Below the pieces are notes generated by a model. The model did not search any database. It saw only the letters and a list, made by a program, of their open reading frames with translations, and was not told where the DNA came from. The position numbers and the translations under genes are program-made. Shown here piece by piece: positions 24,790-33,492 of a stretch of DNA of 64,000 nt. Source of the stretch: WHSW01 sp963740055 (GTDB lineage: Bacteria; Actinomycetota; Thermoleophilia; Solirubrobacterales; 70-9); assembly GCA_963740055.1 (NCBI GenBank), contig CAVUCL010000005.1, positions 930,001 through 994,000 of the forward strand, written 5' to 3'. Position 1 is the stretch's first letter. Each line of letters starts with the position of its first letter.

Positions 24790-26001
24790 CTAACCGATCG
24801 CCTCGGCCGAGGCGACACTCGCGCGCCCGGCCCTGACGGTGGCGAGGAAGCGCTCGATCGTCTCCGCCACCCGCGCCGTTCTCGTCGTCGGCACGAGGTC
24901 GAAGGCATGCTCGGCACCGGCGAGCTCGGCGTAGAGCACCGGGCTGGTCGAGACCGCGCGCAGCTCGGCGACGAAGCGCCGCGCGTCGGCGACCGGGACG
25001 AGGCTGTCGCGCTCGCCGTGAATGACCAGGAACGGCGGCGCGTCGGCATGCACGCGGTGCGTCGGCGAGGCGGCGCGGTAGCGCTCCGGCGCCGCGGCGA
25101 ACGGCTGCTTGAACACGTGCCGCTCGAACACCCACTCGCGCAGCTGCGGGTAGAAGACGCCCTCGGAGTCGGTGAGGTCGTAGACGCCGTAGAAGGGAAC
25201 CGCGGCGGCGACCGAGGTGTCGGCCTCCTCGAAGCCCGGTTGGAGCTCCCGGTCGCCGGCGGTGAGCGCCGCGAGCGCGCACAGGTGCCCGCCCGCCGAG
25301 CCGCCGGTGATGCAGACGAGCTCCGGATCGGCGCCGTACTCGGCGCCGTGCTCGCGCACCCAGGCGATCGCGCGCTTGACGTCGACGACGTGGTCGGGGA
25401 ACGTCGCCCGGGGGCTGAGCCGGTAGTCGATGTTGAAGCCGACCCAGCCGTGGGTCGCGAGGTGGTTGAGCAGCGGGATCCCCTGCTCCGAGCGGCTGCC
25501 GGCGATCCAGCCACCGCCGTGCACCTGGACGATCGCCGGGCGCAGGGCGCCGCCGGACGGGGTCGCCGGCGCGTAGACGTCGAGTCGCAGCGCCTTGCGC
25601 CCGTAGCGGGCGAACTCGATCCCGCGCTCGTGGCGCACGCCGCGCGGCCAGAGCATCAGCGGCGGCACGAGCACGTGGCTGACCGGGAAGCGCGAGCGCT
25701 CCTCGTCGGCGGGCGGCTCGAGCTCGGCGAGCGCCTCGCGCACGCGCCGGGCGCTGCGAACGGCCTCGATCGCGAGCGCCGCCAGCCCGGCGACCGCGAG
25801 CGCGCCGGCGGCGACGAGCGCCGTCCCGAGGGCGCTCTCGAGCGCTCCGCGCGCGATCGCGAGCGCGATCACGGCGGCGAGAGCGAGCGCCAGCGCCCAG
25901 TGCATCTCGCGCAGCGCCGCGCCCGCCATCCAGCGCAGCAGGCGCAGGCGCAGGGAGAGCGGCGGGCGCAGCGCGAACGCCTTGCGAAGCAGCTTGATCA
26001 C
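24790..26001 (-). CDS. Membrane-anchored alpha/beta-hydrolase esterase (HSL/BD-FAE-like)
   Basis: Probable carboxylesterase. The 403-aa protein begins with two hydrophobic helices (about residues 30-75), then the catalytic domain: oxyanion-hole VQVHGGGWIAGSRSEQG near 155, nucleophile Ser in ITGGSAGGHL near 233, Asp in HGERDSLVP and His in GAEHAFDLVP. This order matches hormone-sensitive-lipase-like esterases. The GTG start at 26001 encodes MIKLLRKAF. It lies downstream of TetR in the same direction with a 34-nt gap, so it may be part of the R2lox-TetR transcript. The substrate is unknown, possibly lipid or short acyl esters. Confidence 0.85.
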   Translation of the reverse strand: MIKLLRKAFALRPPLSLRLRLLRWMAGAALREMHWALALALAAVIALAIARGALESALGTALVAAGALAVAGLAALAIEAVRSARRVREALAELEPPADEERSRFPVSHVLVPPLMLWPRGVRHERGIEFARYGRKALRLDVYAPATPSGGALRPAIVQVHGGGWIAGSRSEQGIPLLNHLATHGWVGFNIDYRLSPRATFPDHVVDVKRAIAWVREHGAEYGADPELVCITGGSAGGHLCALAALTAGDRELQPGFEEADTSVAAAVPFYGVYDLTDSEGVFYPQLREWVFERHVFKQPFAAAPERYRAASPTHRVHADAPPFLVIHGERDSLVPVADARRFVAELRAVSTSPVLYAELAGAEHAFDLVPTTRTARVAETIERFLATVRAGRASVASAEAIG

Positions 26002-26035
26002 GCGTGGATGATGGCGCGCCGCGAGGCGGCGCGGC

Positions 26036-26656
26036 TCACTCGCCGGAGCTGATCACCGCGGTCGCCGAGGCGACGAAGAGCTCGCGCGCGCGCCGCAGCG
26101 CGGCGGTCTCGCCGCGCTCGAGCCGCTCGAGCGAGAGGCCCTCGAGCCCGCCGACGAGGAAGAGGACGGCGCCGTCGAGGTCGCGCGGTGCGGGACCGTC
26201 GGGCAGCCCGCGCAGCAGGCCGCGGAGGATCGCGCGGTGTCCCTGCTTCATCTCGCGCATGATCTCGCCGACCCGCGGCTCGACCACCGACTGCGAGGCG
26301 AGGTCGAAGTAGACGCGCTGCAGGCCCTCGTCGCGGTCGAGCGCGCGCCAGACGCCGGCGGCGAGGCCGTCGACGAGCTCGGCGACGGTCTCCGGCTCGC
26401 CGACCCCGGCGAGGATCTCCTCGGTGATCGCCTCCGACACGCGGCGGGCGACCGCGGCGACCAGTCCCTGCTTGGAGCCGAAGTGATACGAGATCAGGGC
26501 CTTGTTCTGACCCGCCGCCGCGGCGACCTTCGCCGTCGTCAGGCCGGCGTAGCCGTCGCGCTTGAGCACCCCGTAGGCGGCCTCGAGGATGCGCTCGGGG
26601 GCGCCCGACGGCGGGCGCCCGGGGCCGCGCGCGACGGGTTCGGTGACGGTGCTCAA
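26036..26656 (-). CDS. TetR-family regulator of the R2lox operon
   Basis: 206-aa TetR repressor. The N-terminal HTH is APERILEAAYGVLKRDGYAG followed by AKVAAAAGQNKALISYHFGS, with the usual Y-HF recognition-helix end. The C-terminal ligand domain is helical (GAVLFLVGGLEGLSLERLE). The TTG start overlaps the R2lox stop as TTGA, so it is the second gene of that operon. A 20-bp imperfect palindrome sits in the spacer of the operon promoter at 27663-27682, so negative autoregulation is likely. The inducing ligand is unknown; a fatty acid or acyl-CoA is plausible given what R2lox binds. Confidence 0.88.
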   Translation of the reverse strand: MSTVTEPVARGPGRPPSGAPERILEAAYGVLKRDGYAGLTTAKVAAAAGQNKALISYHFGSKQGLVAAVARRVSEAITEEILAGVGEPETVAELVDGLAAGVWRALDRDEGLQRVYFDLASQSVVEPRVGEIMREMKQGHRAILRGLLRGLPDGPAPRDLDGAVLFLVGGLEGLSLERLERGETAALRRARELFVASATAVISSGE

Positions 26657-27621
26657 ACGGGCGCTCCGGCCGCGCTCGGCTCCATCCCCATCGCGGCAAG
26701 CTTCTTCGACAGCGAGCGCATCGCGTACTCGAAGATCTCGGAGGAGTGGTAGCCGAACGGGGTCTGGAAGTCGTAGGGATCGTCGACCCACGGCGGGACG
26801 AAGGCCTGGACGCCGACCGGGAGCGTCTCGGTGAGCGTCTCCTGGACGATCCGCTTGTAGCGCTCGTCCGCCTTGATCGCGTCGGCGAGGAACTTGACCC
26901 CGAAGCCGACGTGGCGCGACTCGTCGCGGTTGACGTGGGTGAAGCCGTCGCGGAAGCCGGGCAGCAGGTCCATCTGCTTCAGGCTGCGGAGCATGAAGCG
27001 GGCGCCGGTGAGCGCCAGGGTGCCCTCGATCACGATCATGTAGACGGTCACCCCGCGGACCAGGGCCTCGAAGTCCGAGGGATCGCGGCGCAGCTCCTCG
27101 GCGACGTCGTGGAGGATCCCGTCGAAGAGCTTGCGGTAGTCGTCGTGCAGGCTCTCGCGGCTGGTGGCGAGGTTGTCGGCGATCGTCTGTCCCTCGGCGC
27201 CGAGCACCTCGCGCATGTAGCGGTCGAAGAAGACGACGTGGCGCGCCTCGTCGGCGATCTGCGAGGCGAGGAAGATCCGCTGGTCGTCGGTGGGCGCCGC
27301 GATCGCGAACGGCAGCAGCTCGGTCGTCACCCGCTCCTCGCCGACGAAGAACTCGGCCAGGCTCCAGACCATGAACCGCTTCTGCTCGTCGGTCAGGACG
27401 CCGTCGGCGCGCCACTGCTCGGCGTCGCGCGAGTAGTCGAAGGTCTCCGAGTTCCAGCCCTGGTTCTCCCAGCGCGAGATCAGCTTCCGGTACGAGGGCG
27501 CGGCCTCGACGATCCGGTCGAGCTGCGCCATCACCGTGTCGATGTCGCCGTCGAGGAGGACGTCGAGGGCGCTTGCGTCGTCGCTCCCGTTGGTGCGCGG
27601 ATGTCCATTCGTGGTCGTCAT
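26653..27621 (-). CDS. R2-like ligand-binding oxidase (R2lox, Mn/Fe)
   Basis: Ferritin-like di-metal oxidase related to class I ribonucleotide-reductase R2 but not paired with an NrdA here. Metal ligands are Glu95 (GEERVTTEL), Glu125/His128 (DEARH), Glu199 (VIEG) and Glu234/His237 (DESRH). The residues that form the R2lox valine-tyrosine ether crosslink are present at the right offsets: Val98 (Glu95+3) and Tyr194 (Glu199-5). TLALTG after Glu199 is also R2lox-like. R2lox proteins bind a long-chain fatty acid in the metal site, and the physiological reaction is unsettled. A good SD (AAGGAG) precedes the ATG. It is often misannotated as NrdB. Confidence 0.85.
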   Translation of the reverse strand: MTTTNGHPRTNGSDDASALDVLLDGDIDTVMAQLDRIVEAAPSYRKLISRWENQGWNSETFDYSRDAEQWRADGVLTDEQKRFMVWSLAEFFVGEERVTTELLPFAIAAPTDDQRIFLASQIADEARHVVFFDRYMREVLGAEGQTIADNLATSRESLHDDYRKLFDGILHDVAEELRRDPSDFEALVRGVTVYMIVIEGTLALTGARFMLRSLKQMDLLPGFRDGFTHVNRDESRHVGFGVKFLADAIKADERYKRIVQETLTETLPVGVQAFVPPWVDDPYDFQTPFGYHSSEIFEYAMRSLSKKLAAMGMEPSAAGAPV

Positions 27622-27659
27622 CGGTGCTCCTTGGATCGCCGTTTCGAGGTCGGCGATGA

Positions 27660-27688
27660 TTATTAACCAATCGATCAGTTAATGTCAA
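27660..27688 (-). promoter_or_regulatory. R2lox-tetR promoter with operator palindrome in the spacer
   Basis: Minus strand: consensus -35 TTGACA (27688-27683), 17-nt spacer and -10 TAATAA (27665-27660). The spacer overlaps a 20-bp imperfect palindrome at 27663-27682 (TTAAC and ATCGAT core and GTTAA, 16 of 20 positions symmetric). A TetR dimer bound here would block the polymerase. The AT-rich block stands out in this GC-rich window. Transcription would start about 30 nt upstream of the R2lox SD. Confidence 0.82.
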
Positions 27689-27749
27689 GCGCCCGCGCTC
27701 TGGGGTCGGCGGGTTGCGCTCGGGGCCTCGGTTGGATTTGAATAGCGCG

Positions 27750-29495
27750 ATGACATCGCTCCGCCGCCGGCTGAGCGCACCGGCGGTCGCGGTCGGCGCG
27801 ATCGCGGTCGTCGTCGCGCTCGTCGACGTCTCGTGGCTGGATCGCTTCCGCTTCGGCTACGTGACCGAGTGGGACGAGTCCGGCTACCTGGCGATCGCGC
27901 TCGACAACGTCCATGCGCTGCGGGCCGGGGGTCCGGTCGACCTCGTCGACGTGGTGCTGGGCCAGGGCGTGCAGGCGCCGCTGGTGCCGCTGAGCGCGGT
28001 CCCGCTCAACCTCATGTTCGGGGACGGGGTCGACTCGAGCCTGCTGGTGCAGCCGCTCTTTCACGCGCTGCTCGTGCTCGCGACCTACGGGCTCGCGCGG
28101 CGGCTGGTCGAGCCCTGGTGGGCGGTGCTGGCGGCGGGGGTCGTCGGCTCGCTGCCGCTGCTGATCGACTTCGCGCGCCTGTTTCACTTCGCGGTCCCCG
28201 CCGCGGCGCTGTTCACGGCGGCGCTGTGGGCCTTGCTGCGAGCCGAGGGGATGACCAGACGCGGCTGGGCGATCACCGCCGGGGGACTGGTCGGGCTCGC
28301 GCTGCTCGCGCGGACGATGACGCTCGCCTACGTGCCCGGGCTCGTGCTCGCGGCCGGGCTGCCGCTGCTCGCCGAGTCGCGACTGCGCCGCGAGCGGGTC
28401 ATCAACCTGATCGCGTTCGGCGCCACGGCGGTGCTCGTTGCAGCGACCTGGTACCTGCCGAACGCGCGCACGGTCGGTCACTACCTGCTCGACTTCGGCT
28501 ACGGCGCCGAGTCGGCGAGCTACGGGGCCGAGCGTTCGCCGCTCTCGGTCGGCTACTGGACCGCGGAGCTGCGCGGCGTGGTCACCGATCTGTATCTGCC
28601 GCTGGCCGCGGTGCTGGTCGTCTGCCTGCTCGCCGCCGCGGTCTCGGCGCTCGCCCGCGACCGCGACTGGTCGGGCGGGTGGGCCGAACGGCTGCGATGG
28701 CTCGCGCTCACCCCCGCCGCGGCGCTCGGCGTCGTCGTCGCCGGCGGCTACCTGGCGCTGACCTCGAGCAGCAACGACGGGACCGCGTTCAGCCTCCCCC
28801 TGTTGCCGGCGGTGGTCGTGCTCGTGGTCGCCGCGACCGCCTCGATCCGCGCCCGCGGCGCGCGGCTCGCGCTCGCCGCCGCGCTCGCCGCCGTCGCCGT
28901 CTTCAACGTCGCGATGAAGAGCGGGTCGCTGACGCAGATCGCCGGACCGAGCAGCGCCGACGTGCCCGGGATCGGCGCGGTCGCGGTCGCCGACGCCCGC
29001 GGCCTGATCCAGGCCGAGGTCGAGGCGGCGGGCTATCCGGTCGGCGAGCCGACCGAGCCGCTGCCCGAGCTGCAGCGCGAGTGGCTGCCGTTCGCGGAGC
29101 GGGCGGTGCGCTCGATGACCGAGCTCGCCGAACGGCGCGGCCACCGCGCCTTCCTCGCCTCGGGCTTTGACGACCTGCTGCTCAGCAACACGCGCTTCGC
29201 GCTCGCTTCCGAGCTCGCGCTCGAGCAGCGGCTGCCGACCGTGTTCCTGAAGCCGTTTCCCGACGGCGACACGGCCGCCTCCTACCGGGCGCAGCTGCGC
29301 CGCGCCGGTCCCGACCTGCTGATCACCGGCGAGCCCGGCCCCGCGGCGGCCGCGATCGCGCTCACCCGGGCGGAGGTCGAGGCGGCGGCGCGCTCGGTCG
29401 GGTTCGAGGTCGCGCGCCGGTTCACGCTCCCGGACGGGCGCGCGCTCACGCTCTGGTACCGAGACGTCGAGCCCCCGGCCAAGCTGTACGACTGA
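27750..29495 (+). CDS. Polytopic membrane protein, GT-C glycosyltransferase-like
   Basis: 581-aa membrane protein with about 10 hydrophobic helices. A soluble C-terminal domain of about 150 residues has alternating LPELQREW and PDLLITGEPGP segments. The acidic motif VTEWDESGYLAIAL at residues 33-46, in the first extracytoplasmic loop, matches the catalytic Asp/Glu position of GT-C (GT39/ArnT-type) transferases that use polyprenyl-phosphate sugars. No other family signature is visible, so the role (sugar transfer to lipid, protein or wall polymer) is inferred. ATG 27750 is chosen; the preceding in-frame codons contain only TTGs and look non-coding. It has no obvious operon partner and is followed by two tRNAs on the other strand. 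Confidence 0.7.
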   Translation: MTSLRRRLSAPAVAVGAIAVVVALVDVSWLDRFRFGYVTEWDESGYLAIALDNVHALRAGGPVDLVDVVLGQGVQAPLVPLSAVPLNLMFGDGVDSSLLVQPLFHALLVLATYGLARRLVEPWWAVLAAGVVGSLPLLIDFARLFHFAVPAAALFTAALWALLRAEGMTRRGWAITAGGLVGLALLARTMTLAYVPGLVLAAGLPLLAESRLRRERVINLIAFGATAVLVAATWYLPNARTVGHYLLDFGYGAESASYGAERSPLSVGYWTAELRGVVTDLYLPLAAVLVVCLLAAAVSALARDRDWSGGWAERLRWLALTPAAALGVVVAGGYLALTSSSNDGTAFSLPLLPAVVVLVVAATASIRARGARLALAAALAAVAVFNVAMKSGSLTQIAGPSSADVPGIGAVAVADARGLIQAEVEAAGYPVGEPTEPLPELQREWLPFAERAVRSMTELAERRGHRAFLASGFDDLLLSNTRFALASELALEQRLPTVFLKPFPDGDTAASYRAQLRRAGPDLLITGEPGPAAAAIALTRAEVEAAARSVGFEVARRFTLPDGRALTLWYRDVEPPAKLYD

Positions 29496-29527
29496 GCGCC
29501 AGGGGTTGCGCCTGAGGACTGGAGAGG

Positions 29528-29600
29528 TACCGCTACGGGGATTCGAACCCCGGTTTCCGCCGTGAGAGGGCGGCGTCCTAGTCCCCTAGACGATAGCGGC
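29528..29600 (-). tRNA. tRNA-Glu (CTC)
   Basis: 73 nt on the minus strand. Acceptor arm GCCGCTA/TAGCGGT (the first pair is G-U), D arm GTCTAGGGGACTAGGAC, anticodon loop CCTCTCA with anticodon CTC, and T arm GGGGTTCGAATCCCC. CCA is not encoded. It matches the standard bacterial tRNA-Glu layout. Confidence 0.95.
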
Positions 29601-29652
29601 GCGAGGCGGCGATTCTAGCGGCCTGCGATCCGCCCTTGGCGGGACGAATCGA

Positions 29653-29736
29653 TGCGGCTGGAGGGAGTCGAACCCCCACGTCCTCTCGGACACGGCGACC
29701 TGAACGCCGCGCGTCTGCCAGTTCCGCCACAGCCGC
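29653..29736 (-). tRNA. tRNA-Leu (CAG)
   Basis: 84 nt on the minus strand with the long variable arm of tRNA-Leu (GTGTCCGAGAGGACG region). Acceptor GCGGCTG/CAGCCGC, anticodon CAG in loop TTCAGGT, T arm with GGTTCGACTCC. CCA is not encoded. It lies 52 nt from tRNA-Glu in the same direction. The 29496-29821 gap holds only these two tRNAs and the promoter of the next gene. Confidence 0.95.
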
Positions 29737-29809
29737 CTGTGGTCCTCAGAATCTAGCGGGCGCGAGAGCAATCAGCCATCGCGCGCGGACTGGATCGCCC
29801 GCCCCCGGG

Positions 29810-29815
29810 TAGGGT
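29810..29815 (+). promoter_or_regulatory. -10 element TAGGGT of the acyl-CoA synthetase gene
   Basis: TAGGGT is followed by exactly 6 nt and the GTG at 29822, again the leaderless spacing. Confidence 0.55.
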
Positions 29816-29821
29816 CGAGAC

Positions 29822-31399
29822 GTGGCCGTTTCCTCCTATGAGCAGGCCTGCGCCGAGCACGAGTGGCGGGTGCCCGAGCGCTACAACATCGCCGCCGACG
29901 TCTGCGACAAGCACCCGCGCGAGAAGCCGGCGATGGTCTGGGAGCGCTTCGACGGCGCCACCCGCGAGCTCGACTGGGGCGAGCTGCAGGACCTCTCCAA
30001 CCGCGCCGCCCACCTGCTGCGCGCGCACGGGGTCGGAAAGGGCGACCGGGTCGCGGTCGTCCTCCCTCCCACCCCCGAGACCGCGGCGATCTTCTTCGGC
30101 ACCTGGAAGCTGGGCGCGATCCTGCTCTCGATGTCGGTCCTCTACGGCGACGACGGCATCCGCCACCGCCTCTCCGACTCCGAGCCCACCGTGCTCGTCA
30201 CCGACGCCGCCAACGCGCCGCGCTTCGAGGGCGCATACGAGGGTGAGACCCTGGTCCTCGACCCCGAGCTGCTTGCCGAGCACCCCGCCGACCACGTCTG
30301 CGAGGACACCTCCGCCGACGACCCGGCGCAGCTCTACTACACCTCAGGCACCACCGGGATGGCGAAGGGGATCGTCCACGCCCACCGCTACATCCTCGCC
30401 CACGAGGAGTTCGTCTACTGCCACGACGTCCGCGACGGCGAGTCCTTCCATGGCATGGGCGAGTGGGCCTGGGCGGCGGGGATCTCGCCGCTGCTCGGCC
30501 CCTGGCGCCTCGGCGCGACCCAGTACGTGTTCCAGCGCGAGGGCGGCTTCGACCCGCACGAGCAGCTCGACTTCCTCTCCCGCCACGAGGTCGCGAACGT
30601 GTTCACGACCCCGACCGCGATGCGGGCGATGATGGCGGTCGCCGACGCCGGCGAGCGCTACCCGCAGCGCTTCCGCATCGTCTGCTCGGCGGGCGAGCCG
30701 CTGAACCCGGAGGCGATCCGCTGGTTTCGCGACCAGTACGGGGTCACGGTGCTCGATTACTACGGGCTCACCGAGTCCTATCCCCTGTGCGCGAACTTCC
30801 CCTTCATGGAGGTGCGGGAGGGCTCGATGGGCCGCCCGATGCCGGGTTGGGACGTTCAGATCCTCGACGAGGACGAAAGCCCCGTCGACCAGGGCGAGCG
30901 CGGCGAGATCTGCCTGCGCGCCCGCTCCAACCCCCACTACCCGCTCGGCTACTGGCGCCTGCCCACCGAGAGCGAGGAGGCGTTCGGCGGCGAGTGGTTC
31001 CACACCAAGGACGCGGCGACGATGGACCCCGAGGGGTACGTCTGGTACTCCGGCCGCGCCGACGACGTGATCATCGCCGCCGGCTACCGGATCGGCCCGT
31101 TCGAGGTCGAGTCCGCCTGCATCGAGCACCCGGCGGTCCGCGAGGCGGCCGCGGTCGCCTCGCCGGACGAGGTCAAGGGCAACGTGGTCAAGGCGTTCAT
31201 CGTCCTCGCCGAGGGCAACCAACCCTCCGACGAGCTCGCCGACGAGATCAAGCAGTCGGTGCGCTCGTCGCTGAGCGCCTACGCCTACCCGCGGCGAATC
31301 GAGTTCGTCGACGAGCTGCCGAAGACGCTGACCGGCAAGATCCGCCGGATCGAGCTGCGCGAGGCGGAGCGAAGCGAAGCCGAGCCGCGCCGCCGTTGA
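29822..31399 (+). CDS. AMP-dependent acyl-CoA synthetase (medium-chain/ACSM-like)
   Basis: Activates a carboxylic acid to its acyl-CoA via an acyl-adenylate. The 525-aa protein has all ANL motifs: A3 YYTSGTTGMAKGIVHAH near residue 178, A5 YYGLTESYP near 320, A7 WFHTKDAATMDPEGYVWYSG with the ATP-binding Asp, A8 GRADDVIIAAGYRIGPFEVE, and A10 Lys in LPKTLTGKIRR. Closest in style to medium-chain acyl-CoA or acetoacetyl/propionyl-type synthetases. The last 12 residues (EAERSEAEPRRR) are encoded by a 44-nt element repeated after the acyl-CoA dehydrogenase at 51120, so they are probably not part of the enzyme core. Confidence 0.9.
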   Translation: MAVSSYEQACAEHEWRVPERYNIAADVCDKHPREKPAMVWERFDGATRELDWGELQDLSNRAAHLLRAHGVGKGDRVAVVLPPTPETAAIFFGTWKLGAILLSMSVLYGDDGIRHRLSDSEPTVLVTDAANAPRFEGAYEGETLVLDPELLAEHPADHVCEDTSADDPAQLYYTSGTTGMAKGIVHAHRYILAHEEFVYCHDVRDGESFHGMGEWAWAAGISPLLGPWRLGATQYVFQREGGFDPHEQLDFLSRHEVANVFTTPTAMRAMMAVADAGERYPQRFRIVCSAGEPLNPEAIRWFRDQYGVTVLDYYGLTESYPLCANFPFMEVREGSMGRPMPGWDVQILDEDESPVDQGERGEICLRARSNPHYPLGYWRLPTESEEAFGGEWFHTKDAATMDPEGYVWYSGRADDVIIAAGYRIGPFEVESACIEHPAVREAAAVASPDEVKGNVVKAFIVLAEGNQPSDELADEIKQSVRSSLSAYAYPRRIEFVDELPKTLTGKIRRIELREAERSEAEPRRR

Positions 31400-31404
31400 G
31401 GCGC
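31361..31404 (+). repeat. 44-nt dispersed repeat, copy A
   Basis: Starts gaggcggagcgaagcgaagc and ends gaggcgc. 40 of 44 positions match copy B at 51120-51163. It covers the last codons and stop of the acyl-CoA synthetase. A partial third copy (gaggcggagcg ... gagcgaagcgc) follows at 31413-31440. Confidence 0.75.
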
Positions 31405-31441
31405 CTTGTTCGAGGCGGAGCGGGAGCAGGAGCGAAGCGCA

Positions 31442-31447
31442 TAGGCT
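31442..31447 (+). promoter_or_regulatory. -10 element TAGGCT of the catalase-like gene
   Basis: TAGGCT is followed by 7 nt and the GTG at 31455. It lies directly after the partial repeat copy. Confidence 0.5.
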
Positions 31448-31454
31448 GGCGCTC

Positions 31455-32357
31455 GTGGCGACCAGCCCCGAGCAGGCCCTGCAGAAGATCGAGGCGCGCT
31501 ACGGCTCGCACCCGCGCCACCGCTCCCTGCACGCGAAGGGCCGCTTCTACCGCGCCAGCTTCACCGCCACCACCGAGGCCGCGACCCTGACCCGCGCCGC
31601 GCACATGAGCGGCGAGCCGGTGACCGCGATCGTGCGCTTCTCGAACGGATCGGGCGACCCGACCGAGCCCGATTTCGCCCCCGACGTGCGCGGGCTCGCG
31701 GTCAGCTTCGTCCTCCCCGGCGGCGAGCGCACCGACATCCTCGCCCAGACCCTGCCCCGGTTCCCGTTTCGCGACCAGGAGGGCTTCTTCGCCGCGCTCG
31801 CGGTCTCCGACCGCAGCCTCTCCGCGCTCGCGAAGCTGCCCCTGTTCGCGCTTCGCCACCCGCGGGCGCTGCGCGCGCTGCCGGCCGCGAACCGGGAGCT
31901 CGATCGCCACGCCAGCTACGCGGCGCGCACCTACTACCCCTTCCACGCGTTCAAGTGGCTCGACGCCTCCGGCGGCGAGCGCTTCGTCCGCTACCGCTGG
32001 CTGCCGACCATCTCCGAGCCCGACCTGAGCCGCGCCGAGGCCCGCCGCCGCGGCGCCGACTGGCTCCAGGACGAGCTCGCCGAGCGACTCGCGCGCGGCC
32101 CGGTGCGGATGCGGCTCGAGGTCCAGATCGCCGGCCCGGGCGACGATCCCGACGACCCGTCGGCCCAGTGGCCAGCCGAGCGCAGGCGGGTGATCGTCGG
32201 CGAGCTCGAGGTCAGCGGGCTCGACCCCGAAGCCGACGAGGGGATCGTCTTCGACCCGATGCGGCTCGTCGACGGGATCGAGGCCTCGCACGACCCGGCG
32301 CTTCGCTACCGGCCCGCGGTCTACGACCTCTCCCACACCCGGCGCACCGGATCCTGA
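31455..32357 (+). CDS. Small catalase-fold heme protein (SrpA/catalase-related peroxidase)
   Basis: 300-aa mini-catalase, about 60% of the length of classical catalases. It shows distal His in SLHAKGRFYRASF near residue 25, the catalytic Asn region IVRFSNGSGDPTEPDFAPDV followed by RGLAVSFVLPGG (residues 59-90), and a proximal heme-Tyr motif LRYRPAVYDLSHTRR at the C-terminus. NADPH-binding and C-terminal flavodoxin-like parts of large catalases are absent. Such proteins act as organic-peroxide peroxidases or heme proteins of unclear substrate. Its position between an acyl-CoA synthetase and a patatin suggests lipid hydroperoxide handling, which is only a contextual guess. Confidence 0.82.
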   Translation: MATSPEQALQKIEARYGSHPRHRSLHAKGRFYRASFTATTEAATLTRAAHMSGEPVTAIVRFSNGSGDPTEPDFAPDVRGLAVSFVLPGGERTDILAQTLPRFPFRDQEGFFAALAVSDRSLSALAKLPLFALRHPRALRALPAANRELDRHASYAARTYYPFHAFKWLDASGGERFVRYRWLPTISEPDLSRAEARRRGADWLQDELAERLARGPVRMRLEVQIAGPGDDPDDPSAQWPAERRRVIVGELEVSGLDPEADEGIVFDPMRLVDGIEASHDPALRYRPAVYDLSHTRRTGS

Positions 32358-32389
32358 CGCCTGACGCGAACCGGCGCCGCCGGCGCGGG

Positions 32390-32395
32390 TACCGT
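32390..32395 (+). promoter_or_regulatory. -10 element TACCGT of the patatin gene
   Basis: TACCGT is followed by 7 nt and the ATG at 32403. Confidence 0.45.
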
Positions 32396-32402
32396 CCGCG
32401 GG

Positions 32403-33488
32403 ATGAGGGTCGGGCTCGTGCTCGGAGCGGGAGGCGTCCAGGGCGGCGCCTGGCTGACCGGCGGCCTCGACGCGCTCGCATCGCGGACCGGCTGGGATCC
32501 CGCGACCGCCGACATCGTCGTCGGCACCTCGGCCGGCTCGGTGATCGGCTCGCTCTGCGTCGCCGGGATCCCGCCCTGGTTCATGGTCGCGTTCTCCGCC
32601 GGCGAGAGCTTCGACGGCGTGGTCGACGCCCAGGGCCGGCCCGCCGCCGACGCCGACCGCTCGGCGGGCGCGCGCTTCCGCCTCGCCCGCGCCTGGCCGC
32701 CGATCGGCCCCGGCTCCTGGAGCCTGGCACTGCGCACCGTGCGCAACCCGCGTCGCTACACGGCCGGCGCCGCACTCGCCGGCTGGGCACCGCGGGGCTT
32801 CATCTCGACCGAGCCGCTGCGCGACGTGATCGAGCGCGTCGTCCCGAGCGGCTGGTCGGACCACCCGCGCCACTGGGTCGTCGCCTGCGACTACGCGACC
32901 GGCCGCCGGGTCGCGTTCGGCCGCGACGACGCCCCGGAGGCGGACCTGGCCGACGCGGTCGCCGCCTCGTGTGCGATCCCGGGCTTCTACCACCCGGTCG
33001 AGATCGCCGGCCACCGCTACGTCGACGGCGGCATCTACTCGACCTCGAACCTCGACCTCGTCCGCGATCGCGAGCTCGACCTCGTGATCTGCCTCAACCC
33101 GACCTCGTCCCTGCACCCGACCCGCGCCTGGAACCCGGCCGAGCGGCTGGCTCGCCTGTTTCGCGACGCCTCCGGGCGCCGGCTCGGCAGCGAGGCGAAG
33201 AAGCTGCGCGCCCAGGGAACGGAGGTCGTCCTGATCCAGCCGACCGCCGACGACCTCGCCTCGATGGGCCCGAACCTGATGAGCCGCAGAGATCGAAACC
33301 CGGTGATCGAGACCGCGCGGCGCACGGTCGGCGAGCAGCTCGAGCTCGCGGTCAATCGCGAGCTGCTCGACGGTCTGCCGGCGGGCGACGAACGCCGCGT
33401 GCGCCGGCCCGAGGGCGGGCCGGGCAGCTGGCCGGACCTGAACGAGATCCGCTCGCTCACCCGCGAGCACTTCGCCGCGGCGGACTGA
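32403..33488 (+). CDS. Patatin-like phospholipase/acyl hydrolase
   Basis: Ser-Asp dyad lipid acyl hydrolase. The 361-aa protein has the oxyanion loop LGAGGVQGGAWLTG (residues 7-20), nucleophile Ser43 in VVGTSAGSVIG and catalytic Asp near 205 in YVDGGIYS. A helical lid-like insert lies at 60-130. No signal peptide, so it is cytosolic or peripheral. The ATG follows a -10-like hexamer by 7 nt. It may release fatty acids that the neighbouring acyl-CoA synthetase activates, but the genes have separate apparent promoters. The substrate is not predictable. Confidence 0.88.
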   Translation: MRVGLVLGAGGVQGGAWLTGGLDALASRTGWDPATADIVVGTSAGSVIGSLCVAGIPPWFMVAFSAGESFDGVVDAQGRPAADADRSAGARFRLARAWPPIGPGSWSLALRTVRNPRRYTAGAALAGWAPRGFISTEPLRDVIERVVPSGWSDHPRHWVVACDYATGRRVAFGRDDAPEADLADAVAASCAIPGFYHPVEIAGHRYVDGGIYSTSNLDLVRDRELDLVICLNPTSSLHPTRAWNPAERLARLFRDASGRRLGSEAKKLRAQGTEVVLIQPTADDLASMGPNLMSRRDRNPVIETARRTVGEQLELAVNRELLDGLPAGDERRVRRPEGGPGSWPDLNEIRSLTREHFAAAD

Positions 33489-33492
33489 GCCG

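Noticed and set aside
26653..27621. Ribonucleotide reductase beta subunit (NrdB)
   Set aside because: No NrdA/NrdJ partner nearby, and the Val/Tyr crosslink pair and TLALTG segment fit R2lox better.
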